NCBI GenBank assembly: GCA_964291485.2
Contig: OZ220224.1
Span: 1,364,001-1,428,000, forward strand
From: Kistimonas sp964291485
GTDB taxonomy: Bacteria; Pseudomonadota; Gammaproteobacteria; Pseudomonadales; Endozoicomonadaceae
Length of the DNA: 64,000 nucleotides
Direction: 5' to 3'
Numbering within the stretch: the stretch's first letter is position 1; each line of letters starts with the position of its first letter. Position numbers and translations under genes: made by a program. Shown piece after piece: positions 28,531 through 37,201 of the stretch. The notes beneath the pieces were generated by a model. It saw only the letters and a program-made list of their open reading frames with translations, ran no database searches and was not told the origin of the DNA.

Positions 28531-29277
28531 ATGAGTTACTTTGGGTTTTCATCAATTATTAAAGGCTATGGTGGTAGTGTATCTGCTGAATTCTGCCAAA
28601 ATGCTCATCTGGCTGAATTTTCTGGCATCAGGGCAAACAGGTTAAGCTCATATAGGCCCACTGTCGTTAATAGTAATTTTTCAGGCATGAAGGGTATGTG
28701 TTTGGGGTTTTCATTGTTGATGATTGAGAAACATTTTAACTTTCCGTCATTTTTGTCGGCACTTTCTACAGGAGAAGGGAAGGGTAAGGTTAGGGGATAT
28801 ATGTTTGTGCAACATCTCAGGTCAATAACAAAAACAGGAAAAGCTACAGATGATGATTCGATCTATGCCAATCTTGATGGGGAGGATATGAGCTTGGCTA
28901 AAAGTATTAGCGAAGCTGCAGCTATGGCACTTGCATCTAAATTTGATAAAACAGGAGAGCAGAGTTCTGCTAAATGGGGGATTTATGGTTCTGCGTTATT
29001 TATCCGTGACAATCCAAATCATTATTTTCATGTTGGTATATACGGTCATGATGGTGGTCATGCGATAGCATTGGTTAATACCGAAAATCGCTATGGGATA
29101 TTTGATCCTAATTATGGTTTAGGGGCATTGCCTAAAACGGGTACAGGTAGTACAAGGAATTTCTGTAGATGTTTGGATGAGTATATTAGCACATTATACT
29201 ATGGTGGTCTTTCGGGTTCTCATCATATTACAGCCTACAAATCAAAAACACGACCTATAACAACGATGCGGGTTTAA
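28531..29277 (+). CDS. YopT/C58-like cysteine protease, candidate T6SS effector
   Basis: A 248-residue protein with the catalytic arrangement of the C58 (YopT/AvrPphB) family: Cys57 in GMCLGFSLLMIEKHF, His177 in GGHAIALVN and Asp192 in YGIFDPNYG. Order and spacing (about 120 then 15 residues) fit. C58 enzymes cleave host proteins such as prenylated Rho GTPases; that target is not shown here. There is no signal peptide, in keeping with T6SS delivery. An AAGG purine site precedes the ATG. It faces tssG tail-to-tail, with six bases between stops. It is AT-rich and in the core of the island; no immunity gene is evident next to it. Confidence 0.72.
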   Translation: MSYFGFSSIIKGYGGSVSAEFCQNAHLAEFSGIRANRLSSYRPTVVNSNFSGMKGMCLGFSLLMIEKHFNFPSFLSALSTGEGKGKVRGYMFVQHLRSITKTGKATDDDSIYANLDGEDMSLAKSISEAAAMALASKFDKTGEQSSAKWGIYGSALFIRDNPNHYFHVGIYGHDGGHAIALVNTENRYGIFDPNYGLGALPKTGTGSTRNFCRCLDEYISTLYYGGLSGSHHITAYKSKTRPITTMRV

Positions 29278-29283
29278 TGGTTT

Positions 29284-30255
29284 TTACTTCCATGAAATGC
29301 GCATGTACTGTTTTTTGTTTTTATAATAAGTTGTATGGTAAGCAAGGCGATAAATTTTTTTTCTTGCCGATACTATCATGGATGTGGACTCTGTGGCTGG
29401 AATTTCAATAAAGTAACGTATGAAATGAAAGGGAAGTATGGAGCGAGTGATGTTAACGATTTTTTCTGTGAAGCGTGGAGTGTAACGTAGTTGTTTTTGC
29501 CATTGAATATTATTTTCATAATGCAAAATAATATTCACCGTCTCGCCGAGCAACCAGGCATGACGACCGATGACTGTATTGCGACCAAGTTTGAATGGAT
29601 TTAAATGCCTGGCACTGCTTATCTTCCAGCAGCTGTCTTGGTCGATTGGCCAACGTTTACCCTTATCACGCTCAATAGTCACTGTCGATTTCAAGTAGTT
29701 GGATAATAATTTTTCAGCACCGGCTAATGAATTTGTTTTCATGCAAAGGCTAATCGCATATGGGTGATATTCCAGGTTGTCTATGTTGTTAAAAAGATTG
29801 CCGGACAAATTAAAGCCTGATTGTTCTTCAAAAGAAGAATAACGAACCTTATTTTCAAGGTAGAGAGATAAATAGCGTGCAGCATCAGTATGGTAATGAG
29901 ACCAAAGTAGTCTGTTATTGAAGACGTTGATGAAATCTTCAAGGCTGTGGCTGCTATTTTCATAAATGACCTTTCTGACAAGATCTCTCAAACTGTGAGG
30001 TAGTACACCATGTGTTCCTGTCAGAGCAGGTTTTGATACTGTTAGTTTGAATTTATTATCTAAGTGCTTAAAATCGCCAATTTCTGAGTGAGTGTACTCG
30101 CCTGAACAATGTGGTACCAGCGATAGTTTACCTTTAAAAACAGGTGAATCTGAAAGTATTCGAATCGTCTGTATAAATTCAAACTGTTTGGGATCATTCC
30201 GCAGACGAGACAACCAGAAATCATTCAATTGTTGTTTGCTTTTGGTTGAACTCAT
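29284..30255 (-). CDS. tssG: TssG, T6SS baseplate subunit
   Basis: A 323-residue TssG (ImpH/VasB) protein. Recognisable blocks are the N-terminal FEFIQTIRIL and the central segments GTHGVLPHSLRDLV and FNNRLLWSHYHTDAARY. TssG is the scaffold of the baseplate wedge with TssF and TssE. I choose the ATG at 30255, two bases after the tssF stop; an in-frame codon 11 residues upstream would overlap tssF. Last gene of the minus-strand sheath/baseplate operon. Confidence 0.9.
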   Translation of the reverse strand: MSSTKSKQQLNDFWLSRLRNDPKQFEFIQTIRILSDSPVFKGKLSLVPHCSGEYTHSEIGDFKHLDNKFKLTVSKPALTGTHGVLPHSLRDLVRKVIYENSSHSLEDFINVFNNRLLWSHYHTDAARYLSLYLENKVRYSSFEEQSGFNLSGNLFNNIDNLEYHPYAISLCMKTNSLAGAEKLLSNYLKSTVTIERDKGKRWPIDQDSCWKISSARHLNPFKLGRNTVIGRHAWLLGETVNIILHYENNIQWQKQLRYTPRFTEKIVNITRSILPFHFIRYFIEIPATESTSMIVSARKKIYRLAYHTTYYKNKKQYMRISWK

Positions 30256-30257
30256 CT

Positions 30258-32039
30258 TTATGCATCCACTCGTCGTCCGAAATCCCAACGCCAGCCTCGT
30301 TCATTGTGTAATCCTGCGATGAAATGACTATGATTGCCAAACGGTCGCCAGTATGCGAGTAGCTGCTCAATAAAGCGTAGAAATAGCAGGGTGGGTAAGT
30401 TGTCAAAGGATGGTGTTTTTAGCCTGAGTTCAAATCGGCATCCCAGGCTAACCATATGACGCTTGCTATCATGGCTGACAGGACAGACTTCCTGTTCACA
30501 GACGATGGATTGGATGGCGTTGATAATGGTTGATTCCAAACCGCTGTCTTGACGAAAAAAGAGTGCCATTATGTTGCTCAGGCGGTCTTCTATGTGATCG
30601 TCGCAAAATAAATTCCGTGGATTCATTAATAGTGAACCCAGCAAAAGCCAGCCAGGCCGGCGATCATCCAGCCCACGGACAGACCAGCTTCGGACAAGTA
30701 CCTGTGCGGTCGACCCGGGTAGGCAGTCAAACAGCGGTTTTATGGGTGTGTAGGGCGGTAGTTCATGTGTCGACATGTCATAACACAGACAGCGTGATGA
30801 AATGATGCGCCCATGTTGCGACGTTCTAAATGATCGGGTATCCATGAATATCAATGAATCATCCGAAGCTCTCCGTAAAAAATTCCAGTAAAGTTCTGAA
30901 GTCTTATCACCGCGTGCACAGTCTGATATCGGTGTTAAAGCGCGTATGCTGGATGGATTTGTAACATCCTCAACAGACTGCACCTGATAAACCCGGCTGT
31001 TAGGGTAACGTGGGTTATTTTTCAATGAATACTGTACATGTTCATCGTTTAAATTGATCGGTTCCATGAGCTGCTCATAAAGGTTAACGATCGGTAAGCA
31101 CCTCAGTTTGATATGATCCTCCGTCACACGTTTGAGTAGTGGTTCAGGACAATCATCAAAGAGTAACCAGATGACGAGACGGCTTGAGGTCAATCGCTCA
31201 CAGACACTGTGCAGTGGAAGGCGAAGAAATCGAAAAAAGTCTGGATAGGCAAAAAACTCGCGGAGTAATTGTAAGGCTGGAAACAGCCGTTCATCTCTGT
31301 TGAGTAGTCTTTGTTGATCAGAGAATGCCGGCAGTAAGAGTTGTCTGCAGTCAACAACGCTATAGGTGTCACCATCCCCTATCAGTATTTGCTCTGCGGG
31401 ACCTGCCATAAGGTCAAAGAGCAAATTTGATAACGGAGCTTGAGGGTTAATATAGAAATCCAGCTGTTGTTGTTCACTCGAGGGCATCGCCAAACCGCTC
31501 TGTTCAGTGGTGCACACGATTTGCAGACCGACGCGGGCGCCTTCTGTCAGTGTCGTCGGTAGTGGAAAAGGGCCACGACTCAGGTTGGCAGATTCGACCT
31601 GCCATGGTGGAATGCTGACAGAAAATGGTGTTCTGAAATCCTGTTGTCCTTCGTGCTCGGAATTAACGATAAACTGACTATTTGCATCCAAATTAACATG
31701 TGTTCGGTTTTTCAGTTGCAGAAGTTCTATGATTGCAGCAGCGGGCAAAGGGGCCGTTACCTCTTGCGCCATGATATTTAATAATTGTTCGGCAATGGCA
31801 TCGTAATTACTGTCCAGACGTTGCTGGAGCCTTGCCATGAGTAATGCTATCCCCTCAAGCATTAACGTCATATCAGGGTCTTTTGGCCGCCCGCCCAGTA
31901 ATTGTAACTTTTTAGCGATATCAGGATGGCGTTGCTCAAATTGGGCAAGTTCTCTATGTAATGCGTTGATTTCCTGCTCAATGTAATTCCTGAGATTATG
32001 GTCGTCTGCCTGCGCTTGCCAAAAGTTGTGATTAGCCAT
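30258..32039 (-). CDS. tssF: TssF, T6SS baseplate subunit
   Basis: A 593-residue TssF (ImpG/VasA) protein. It begins with the typical YIEQEINALHRELAQFEQRH and PDIAKKLQLLGGRPKDPDM segments and ends with WDFGRRVDA. Two copies of TssF with one TssG form the wedge core. Overlaps tssE by one base and is followed at two bases by tssG. Length is normal. Confidence 0.94.
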   Translation of the reverse strand: MANHNFWQAQADDHNLRNYIEQEINALHRELAQFEQRHPDIAKKLQLLGGRPKDPDMTLMLEGIALLMARLQQRLDSNYDAIAEQLLNIMAQEVTAPLPAAAIIELLQLKNRTHVNLDANSQFIVNSEHEGQQDFRTPFSVSIPPWQVESANLSRGPFPLPTTLTEGARVGLQIVCTTEQSGLAMPSSEQQQLDFYINPQAPLSNLLFDLMAGPAEQILIGDGDTYSVVDCRQLLLPAFSDQQRLLNRDERLFPALQLLREFFAYPDFFRFLRLPLHSVCERLTSSRLVIWLLFDDCPEPLLKRVTEDHIKLRCLPIVNLYEQLMEPINLNDEHVQYSLKNNPRYPNSRVYQVQSVEDVTNPSSIRALTPISDCARGDKTSELYWNFLRRASDDSLIFMDTRSFRTSQHGRIISSRCLCYDMSTHELPPYTPIKPLFDCLPGSTAQVLVRSWSVRGLDDRRPGWLLLGSLLMNPRNLFCDDHIEDRLSNIMALFFRQDSGLESTIINAIQSIVCEQEVCPVSHDSKRHMVSLGCRFELRLKTPSFDNLPTLLFLRFIEQLLAYWRPFGNHSHFIAGLHNERGWRWDFGRRVDA

Positions 32040-32383
32040 TAGCTGAGGACGTACCTGATGGGGGTTGCTTGTTGGTCAATACTCAACCAGCCTTCAATCG
32101 TGATAGACAAAGCTTTGTCAGCCTGTCGGTTAACATCAATGCTGACTTTCTCAAGGCGTGGTTCGAAATAAAGAATGGCTGCTTTGAGGTCATTGCAGAG
32201 GCTGTCAATATCACAGATAGGTGTGAATAGACTGGGCATACCATAACGAAACAATGGCAGGCAATCAGTCAGGCTAGGTGGTGTAAGAGGCACTCGGCTG
32301 GTGAGCAGATTGGATAATGATGCCATAACACCATATTGGGTTTGGTCATGGTTGGCGCCGGGATCTGTAAATAGCTCAAACAT
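32039..32383 (-). CDS. tssE: TssE, gp25-like baseplate protein
   Basis: A 114-residue gp25-like protein that nucleates sheath assembly on the baseplate. The region with LYFEPRLEKVSIDV is the conserved EPR-containing core of the family (catalytic-looking EPR as in phage gp25). A good AGGAGCAGGA ribosome site precedes the ATG. It is nine bases after the second TssC-like gene and overlaps tssF by one base. Confidence 0.9.
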   Translation of the reverse strand: MFELFTDPGANHDQTQYGVMASLSNLLTSRVPLTPPSLTDCLPLFRYGMPSLFTPICDIDSLCNDLKAAILYFEPRLEKVSIDVNRQADKALSITIEGWLSIDQQATPIRYVLS

Positions 32384-32392
32384 GTCCTGCTC

Positions 32393-33640
32393 CTATGTAT
32401 TACCTTTTTTGTGCATCACCTTCAGGGCCAGTGGTTCTGCGATCATGCCGGGCGGCAGGTTTGGCGATAGCTCCAGGCTGACTGTCATGTGTGAACCATC
32501 AACATGAGAGGAGGCCACACGAACGCTGGCTTTATTAAAAGGGAATTTTGCATATGACTCATGGGTCATGGTTTTAGAGGTCAGGCAGTATTTTTGGATC
32601 CACTTGTCCAATATCTGTCGACAGTCTTCAGGTGAGAGAACCTGACCGATATTTTCACGTAATATAACTTTCAGGTAGTGTGCTGCCCGACATGCAATCA
32701 GGAGCCAAGGCAGTGGTTCTTCTGATTTTGTCGCTTGTTGTCCGGGTTTGTCATTGGTTGGGAAACGGTGTAGAAGGGTCTGTGTGAAGAAACCAGGTAG
32801 ACCTTCAAGCCAGGTTGAGGATAACAGCATGATACCCAGTCTGGAGTAAAGCTGATCCAGTGATTCGGAGAACTGCAGTGTCGCCTGCAGGGTTGTGCCT
32901 TCCGGCGCTGGTAGAATGGCTCCGCCATCTTCTTCAGCCCCCCAGCACTGCAGGCCCGAGAACCAACTGTATAGATCAAACTCCTTGATGACACAGGCAG
33001 CCAGGCAAATGGCGCCAGAGATTTTATATGGGGGTGATGGGGAATCTTTATGAATCAGGTAGCCACCGGGCCATACAAGACCCAAATAGAGGCTATGTGG
33101 CTGCCTCCGCAGTGCACGGTAATCTGCCAGAGGAAGGCTGTTGTATATACGAAGTATACGTTCTTCCAGAAAGGCTATTCGATCAGTTTCCGGAGCAAGC
33201 CACTGTTCATCCATCGGAAATATGACAGGACACAGGGCATCTTGTCCGATATGTGCCATGGCGGATAACAGATAAAGGTGTGTTTTGGTCCGTTTGCCCA
33301 GTAGATTGACCGGAAAATCAATGACCAGTAAACCAAAAGGGCTACCACCTTGGGTATCAAACTCTCGGTGATAAACGAGGTTGTAAATAACCGTATATTG
33401 TAAGGCTGCTGACTGTTTAATATCGTCTACCAGCTCCTGTACTGTCAGATCCAGCAACCGGATAAAACAGTTTCTTCCAGGGCTTATGATAGACGTGAGG
33501 TAATAAAGATTACACCAGGCAGTGTGCAGATCTGAGAAGGCTTGATCTTCGCGTATACGCATTATCTGTCTATCTATTGCATGACCAGCTGCCACGATCA
33601 GCTGATGTATCTGAGCTCTCTGATAGTGGATATTTTTCAT
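32393..33640 (-). CDS. Second TssC-like sheath-domain protein (ImpD/TssC2-like)
   Basis: A 415-residue paralogue of the adjacent TssC, recognised by shared blocks: YTVIYNLVYHREFDTQGGSP with FGLLVIDF, the AAHYLKVILRENIG segment near residue 320, and a C-terminal YAKFPFNKASVRVASSHVDG block. It lacks much of the region between the two TssC halves and is shorter than TssC (505). Tandem TssC homologues (ImpC/ImpD) are known in some T6SS loci; the role of the second is unclear. I start it at the ATG at 33640; the frame is open 34 codons further upstream, into the tssC 3' end, but those codons have no family match. Confidence 0.82.
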   Translation of the reverse strand: MKNIHYQRAQIHQLIVAAGHAIDRQIMRIREDQAFSDLHTAWCNLYYLTSIISPGRNCFIRLLDLTVQELVDDIKQSAALQYTVIYNLVYHREFDTQGGSPFGLLVIDFPVNLLGKRTKTHLYLLSAMAHIGQDALCPVIFPMDEQWLAPETDRIAFLEERILRIYNSLPLADYRALRRQPHSLYLGLVWPGGYLIHKDSPSPPYKISGAICLAACVIKEFDLYSWFSGLQCWGAEEDGGAILPAPEGTTLQATLQFSESLDQLYSRLGIMLLSSTWLEGLPGFFTQTLLHRFPTNDKPGQQATKSEEPLPWLLIACRAAHYLKVILRENIGQVLSPEDCRQILDKWIQKYCLTSKTMTHESYAKFPFNKASVRVASSHVDGSHMTVSLELSPNLPPGMIAEPLALKVMHKKGNT

Positions 33641-33651
33641 GGAAGCGATCG

Positions 33652-35169
33652 TTAACTTGGAATGCTGGCAACGAGTCTGAGTGAAGCTGTCAGCTCTTCC
33701 AATTGCAGCCAGGGACGAAGATAAGCGACGGCTGAGTAGCAACCAGGACGTCCGCGCTGCTCGACAACTTTTACGGATGACTCTTTCAGAGGGAACTTTG
33801 CACGTGCATCATTACTCACTGCTGCAGCATTGGTGTATTTTCCAAGCCAAGTACTCAGTTCTTGCTGAAGCTCTGCGCCTTCAATGTTGGAACCAATTCG
33901 GTCGCGTCCGATCACTTTCAGGTAATGTGCGATACGTCCTGCTGCCATCATATAGGGAAGTCGTGCGGATATGGCGGCATTGGCGGTTGCATCTGGATTG
34001 TCATAAACTTTCGGTTTCTGAGTGGTCTGCGCACCGATGAAGGTTGCATGACAGGTGGTTTTGTAATGAATCAACGGCAGAAAGCCCAGATCACTGAGTT
34101 CTTTTTCACGTTCATCCGTAATATTCACTTCAGTTGGACATTGCTGAATAAGGTCACCCGTAGGGGCTTTATAGACGTAGTTGGGAAGGTCTTCGACCTT
34201 GCCTCCATTCTCCATGCCGCGTATAGCGGTACACCATCCAAAGCGAGAGAATGATTCAGAAATTTTAAGTCCCAGTGAGAAGCAGGCGTTGCTCCAGACG
34301 AAATCTGTATTGGGGTCGAATACGGGGGTTCCACTCGCATCAACCTCAAATTCCTCGAAATCAAAAGCTTCAACAGGTTTTGCGTCTTTCCCGTAAGGTT
34401 CTCGAGCCATCACCCTGGGCAGCGTGAGCACGAGATAGCGGGAGTCTTCAGTCGCTCTAAAATTATTCCATTTATTGTAGGTCGGTGAATTAAACCCGGG
34501 AGCAACCGGCCGGCCTTCGGCAAACGCAGGAAAATCGGGTATGCCAAACATATCCGGTGAGGCTGCTGCAATGATAGGCATATGGCTCGCGGCTCCCACT
34601 TCTGCGAGAGCCCTCATCAGTGCGACGTCCTGCCCTTTGAATCCGAATGTGTAATCGGTCAGCAGAACACCATAGGGTTCGCCTCCGGCAGTTCCATATT
34701 CATGATGGTAAATAATGTTAAACAAAGGACTTCTATCTATGGTGGGTGATTCTTGAAACTGTTTAAAACAGTCGTTTTTGTCGATGTTGAAGACCTTAAT
34801 CTTTAGGTCCGAACCTAATTCGGAATTCTTAACAAGAGTCTGTAAACCACGCCAACGACCCTCCACATCATGAAGCTCTGGGGCTTTCATGACTTTTCGC
34901 ATTTGCTGGCTGATGCTTTTGTCTATTTGGGCAACGGCAGTGTTGATGGTTTTCAATAGACTTTCCGTCCATTGGATTTGCCCATCCACATATTGTTTGC
35001 ACATGCGAACCAGTAAGCCTTTCAATTCTTCGACTGAACATTGTCCACGCGCCAGTACCAGCTGTTTCAGCACGCTATCTTCACTGGCTTCCAGTATTTC
35101 ATCCAGCAGTGAAGCTTCTCGTCTTGCTTCTGCTTCTTCTGAGGCTGATTCTGTGGATTCGTCTATCAC
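33652..35169 (-). CDS. tssC: TssC, T6SS contractile sheath large subunit
   Basis: A 505-residue EvpB/VipB-type protein. Typical blocks are FNIIYHHEYGTAGGEPYGVL, GFKGQDVALMRALAEVGAAS, and the C-terminal AHYLKVIGRDRIGSNIE and FPLKESSVKVVEQRGRPGCY. With TssB it builds the contractile sheath. The start is a GTG (35169) with GAGAT ten bases upstream; the next in-frame ATG is far inside. It is preceded by tssB and followed at 11 bases by the paralogue. Confidence 0.96.
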   Translation of the reverse strand: MIDESTESASEEAEARREASLLDEILEASEDSVLKQLVLARGQCSVEELKGLLVRMCKQYVDGQIQWTESLLKTINTAVAQIDKSISQQMRKVMKAPELHDVEGRWRGLQTLVKNSELGSDLKIKVFNIDKNDCFKQFQESPTIDRSPLFNIIYHHEYGTAGGEPYGVLLTDYTFGFKGQDVALMRALAEVGAASHMPIIAAASPDMFGIPDFPAFAEGRPVAPGFNSPTYNKWNNFRATEDSRYLVLTLPRVMAREPYGKDAKPVEAFDFEEFEVDASGTPVFDPNTDFVWSNACFSLGLKISESFSRFGWCTAIRGMENGGKVEDLPNYVYKAPTGDLIQQCPTEVNITDEREKELSDLGFLPLIHYKTTCHATFIGAQTTQKPKVYDNPDATANAAISARLPYMMAAGRIAHYLKVIGRDRIGSNIEGAELQQELSTWLGKYTNAAAVSNDARAKFPLKESSVKVVEQRGRPGCYSAVAYLRPWLQLEELTASLRLVASIPS

Positions 35170-35228
35170 TGTGTATTTATCTCAATGTTATGCAAAAACT
35201 TTTCTCTGGAGTCTCCATGGGAGGAGCA

Positions 35229-35732
35229 TTAAGACTCAATGCCTAGCTCAGCACTGAGTTTTTCCATCAAATCACTGTTTTTCAGTACGTCCTTGAGACC
35301 CCGTTCAAGATCTCGCGAGCGGTCAGCCTTACTGAGTAAGACTAATAGTTGGTTACGGGCGTCTATCATTTCCTTGATATCAGGAATCTGTTTTGCCAGT
35401 TCGTCAGGTTCAAAGTCTTTCATTTTTCTAAATGAGAGGTCACAGGCCAGTGTTTCATTTTCAGGGCCACTGGATAATGTGTTTTCAACCTTGATCGATA
35501 TTTGTGGTTTTAGCCGCGCCATAACGGTGTCAAAATTATCCTGATCAATCTGGATGAATTGGCGTTCGTGAAGAGGGATTTGCTGATCGGCGGGTAGCAT
35601 ACCAGAAAAGTTGCCCATTATACCGATAATAAAAGGCAGCTCCCGTGCTTCTACAGAACCATAAGTTTCTACATCATAAGTGATGGATACCCTGTTTTTG
35701 CGTATACGCTTATGTTGTGAATCAAGGGGCAT
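35229..35732 (-). CDS. tssB: TssB, T6SS contractile sheath small subunit
   Basis: A 167-residue VipA-type protein, with RVSITYDVETYGSVEARELP at the N-terminus and the typical helix SFRKMKDFEPDELAKQIPDI. It pairs with TssC in the sheath, and its C-terminal helix is the ClpV contact. First gene of the minus-strand block; a 287-base AT-rich gap separates it from tssA. Confidence 0.95.
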   Translation of the reverse strand: MPLDSQHKRIRKNRVSITYDVETYGSVEARELPFIIGIMGNFSGMLPADQQIPLHERQFIQIDQDNFDTVMARLKPQISIKVENTLSSGPENETLACDLSFRKMKDFEPDELAKQIPDIKEMIDARNQLLVLLSKADRSRDLERGLKDVLKNSDLMEKLSAELGIES

Positions 35733-36019
35733 TGAAATCTGGCCTCAAATTATAAACGATGTTTGCTATATAAAATAAAAGTGCTTTTGAAAAAGAAAAT
35801 TCATTGGTTTAAGATTGGAGAACTATAGTCGGTGATTGTGTATTTAGCAGTCTATATAAATATATGTTGTATGTGATTGTTGTCATTATTGCCAAACTAA
35901 CTTTACTTATAGAGAATAAACTGAATCTTTACTGTGTTTTAGTGTGTAAACTGATTCCGATTACACAATTAAACTGGCAGACAATCTGAGAAAAAATAAT
36001 AGATATAACGATGTAAACG
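35733..36019. other. AT-rich gap between tssA and tssB
   Basis: 287 bases with no gene. It probably holds the promoter of the tssB-C-C2-E-F-G operon. No clear -35/-10 or -24/-12 pair was identified. Confidence 0.45.
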
Positions 36020-37138
36020 CTAATCCTCAGTAGGGCTATTTTCGACTTCACCTTCCTCCTCATCTTCATCTTCAGCATCAATGAGTCTGTCTGTTTCGGT
36101 GATCTCGCTTAGTCCCAGTTGTGAGCATAACCGCTCCAGTGTTTCCTGATCGCCTTCAAGCTCGGTATTTAATAGCTCTGGCAGAGTATAATCAGACCAG
36201 CGAAGTGCTTTTTCGAGCAGGTATGGCAGAGGACTTAATGGTTCACAGGTAATAAAGTAGCGATAAGCCAATGTGAGATTTCTTATGGCATCCTTGCGAC
36301 TCGCAAGCATTAAGTGGCTATCAGTGTTGGCCGACTTTGTCGATGCGGGGGGGGAACTGTCGGCAATCTTTTTTGGGTTTGTGGTGTTGTTTTCAAGGCT
36401 GTTCTCCCTGGGCGCTTGTCCAATAAAATCATTGATGATCGCAACGCTTTTTTTCATCCATTGTTGCACTGTGGATGTTTCAAGATTTACTGGTCCAGTA
36501 CTGACTAGAGAAAGCTGTTGTAACAGGGTTGTTGATTCAATCAGGTGTTGCCGTATTTGTGATGCATCTGCGTTGCTCTGGCGGGATAAGTTGCGTTTAA
36601 ATACCTCTTTTTCCTCTATAGATAATGTATCAATATGAGGTCGATTTTTTCCTGACAGTAAAGGCAAAAGGTTGAGGCTATCATGCAGTAAAGGTGTACC
36701 ACCTAAGTCGCCTATTATCGTATTCAGCTTAGTTATACCTTTTTGGATATCTTCTTCCGTATCGTTTTTTGTTTGCTGTGTCTGTTGATCAAGCCAGAAT
36801 GCCGCAAGTTCTAGTGCCTGACTCAGGTCTTCCCATGGTGATGCTGAGAATTGGGAGCTATAGATTAACCAGCCAAGCCACTCTGGATTCCAGTCATCAT
36901 CCAGTACGCGACTAGTGATCCATGAAAGCAAGGTTCCCCAGCTTTCCTGATTAGCCTGCTCTAGGCTTTCAAGCATTTCATCATCGGGTTCATTTCTCCA
37001 GTTTTTCAGCGTGCCTTGAGCATTAAGTAGTAGTTCATTGAATGTTATGTAATCATCGTCGCTTATTTTTTTTATTGATAAAACATCATGTTCTCTTAAA
37101 GAAGACTGCAACGCGGTAATCTGTGGTTTCATAATCAT
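36020..37138 (-). CDS. tssA: TssA-like T6SS protein
   Basis: A 372-residue protein with an ImpA N-terminal-type domain and, near residues 290-325, the typical segment LTLAYRYFITCEPLSPLPYL. That ordered N_t2/CTD pattern is seen in TssA/TagA proteins that cap the growing tail or sit at the baseplate. The C-terminal 30 residues are extremely acidic. It is divergent from vgrG with only 63 bases between the start codons. The subclass of TssA cannot be decided from sequence alone. Confidence 0.85.
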   Translation of the reverse strand: MIMKPQITALQSSLREHDVLSIKKISDDDYITFNELLLNAQGTLKNWRNEPDDEMLESLEQANQESWGTLLSWITSRVLDDDWNPEWLGWLIYSSQFSASPWEDLSQALELAAFWLDQQTQQTKNDTEEDIQKGITKLNTIIGDLGGTPLLHDSLNLLPLLSGKNRPHIDTLSIEEKEVFKRNLSRQSNADASQIRQHLIESTTLLQQLSLVSTGPVNLETSTVQQWMKKSVAIINDFIGQAPRENSLENNTTNPKKIADSSPPASTKSANTDSHLMLASRKDAIRNLTLAYRYFITCEPLSPLPYLLEKALRWSDYTLPELLNTELEGDQETLERLCSQLGLSEITETDRLIDAEDEDEEEGEVENSPTED

Positions 37139-37201
37139 TCTACCTGTCAGTATTTCAGATTATGCTATATTAGTCCGATAATTTCTTACGCAGTAACGAA
37201 T

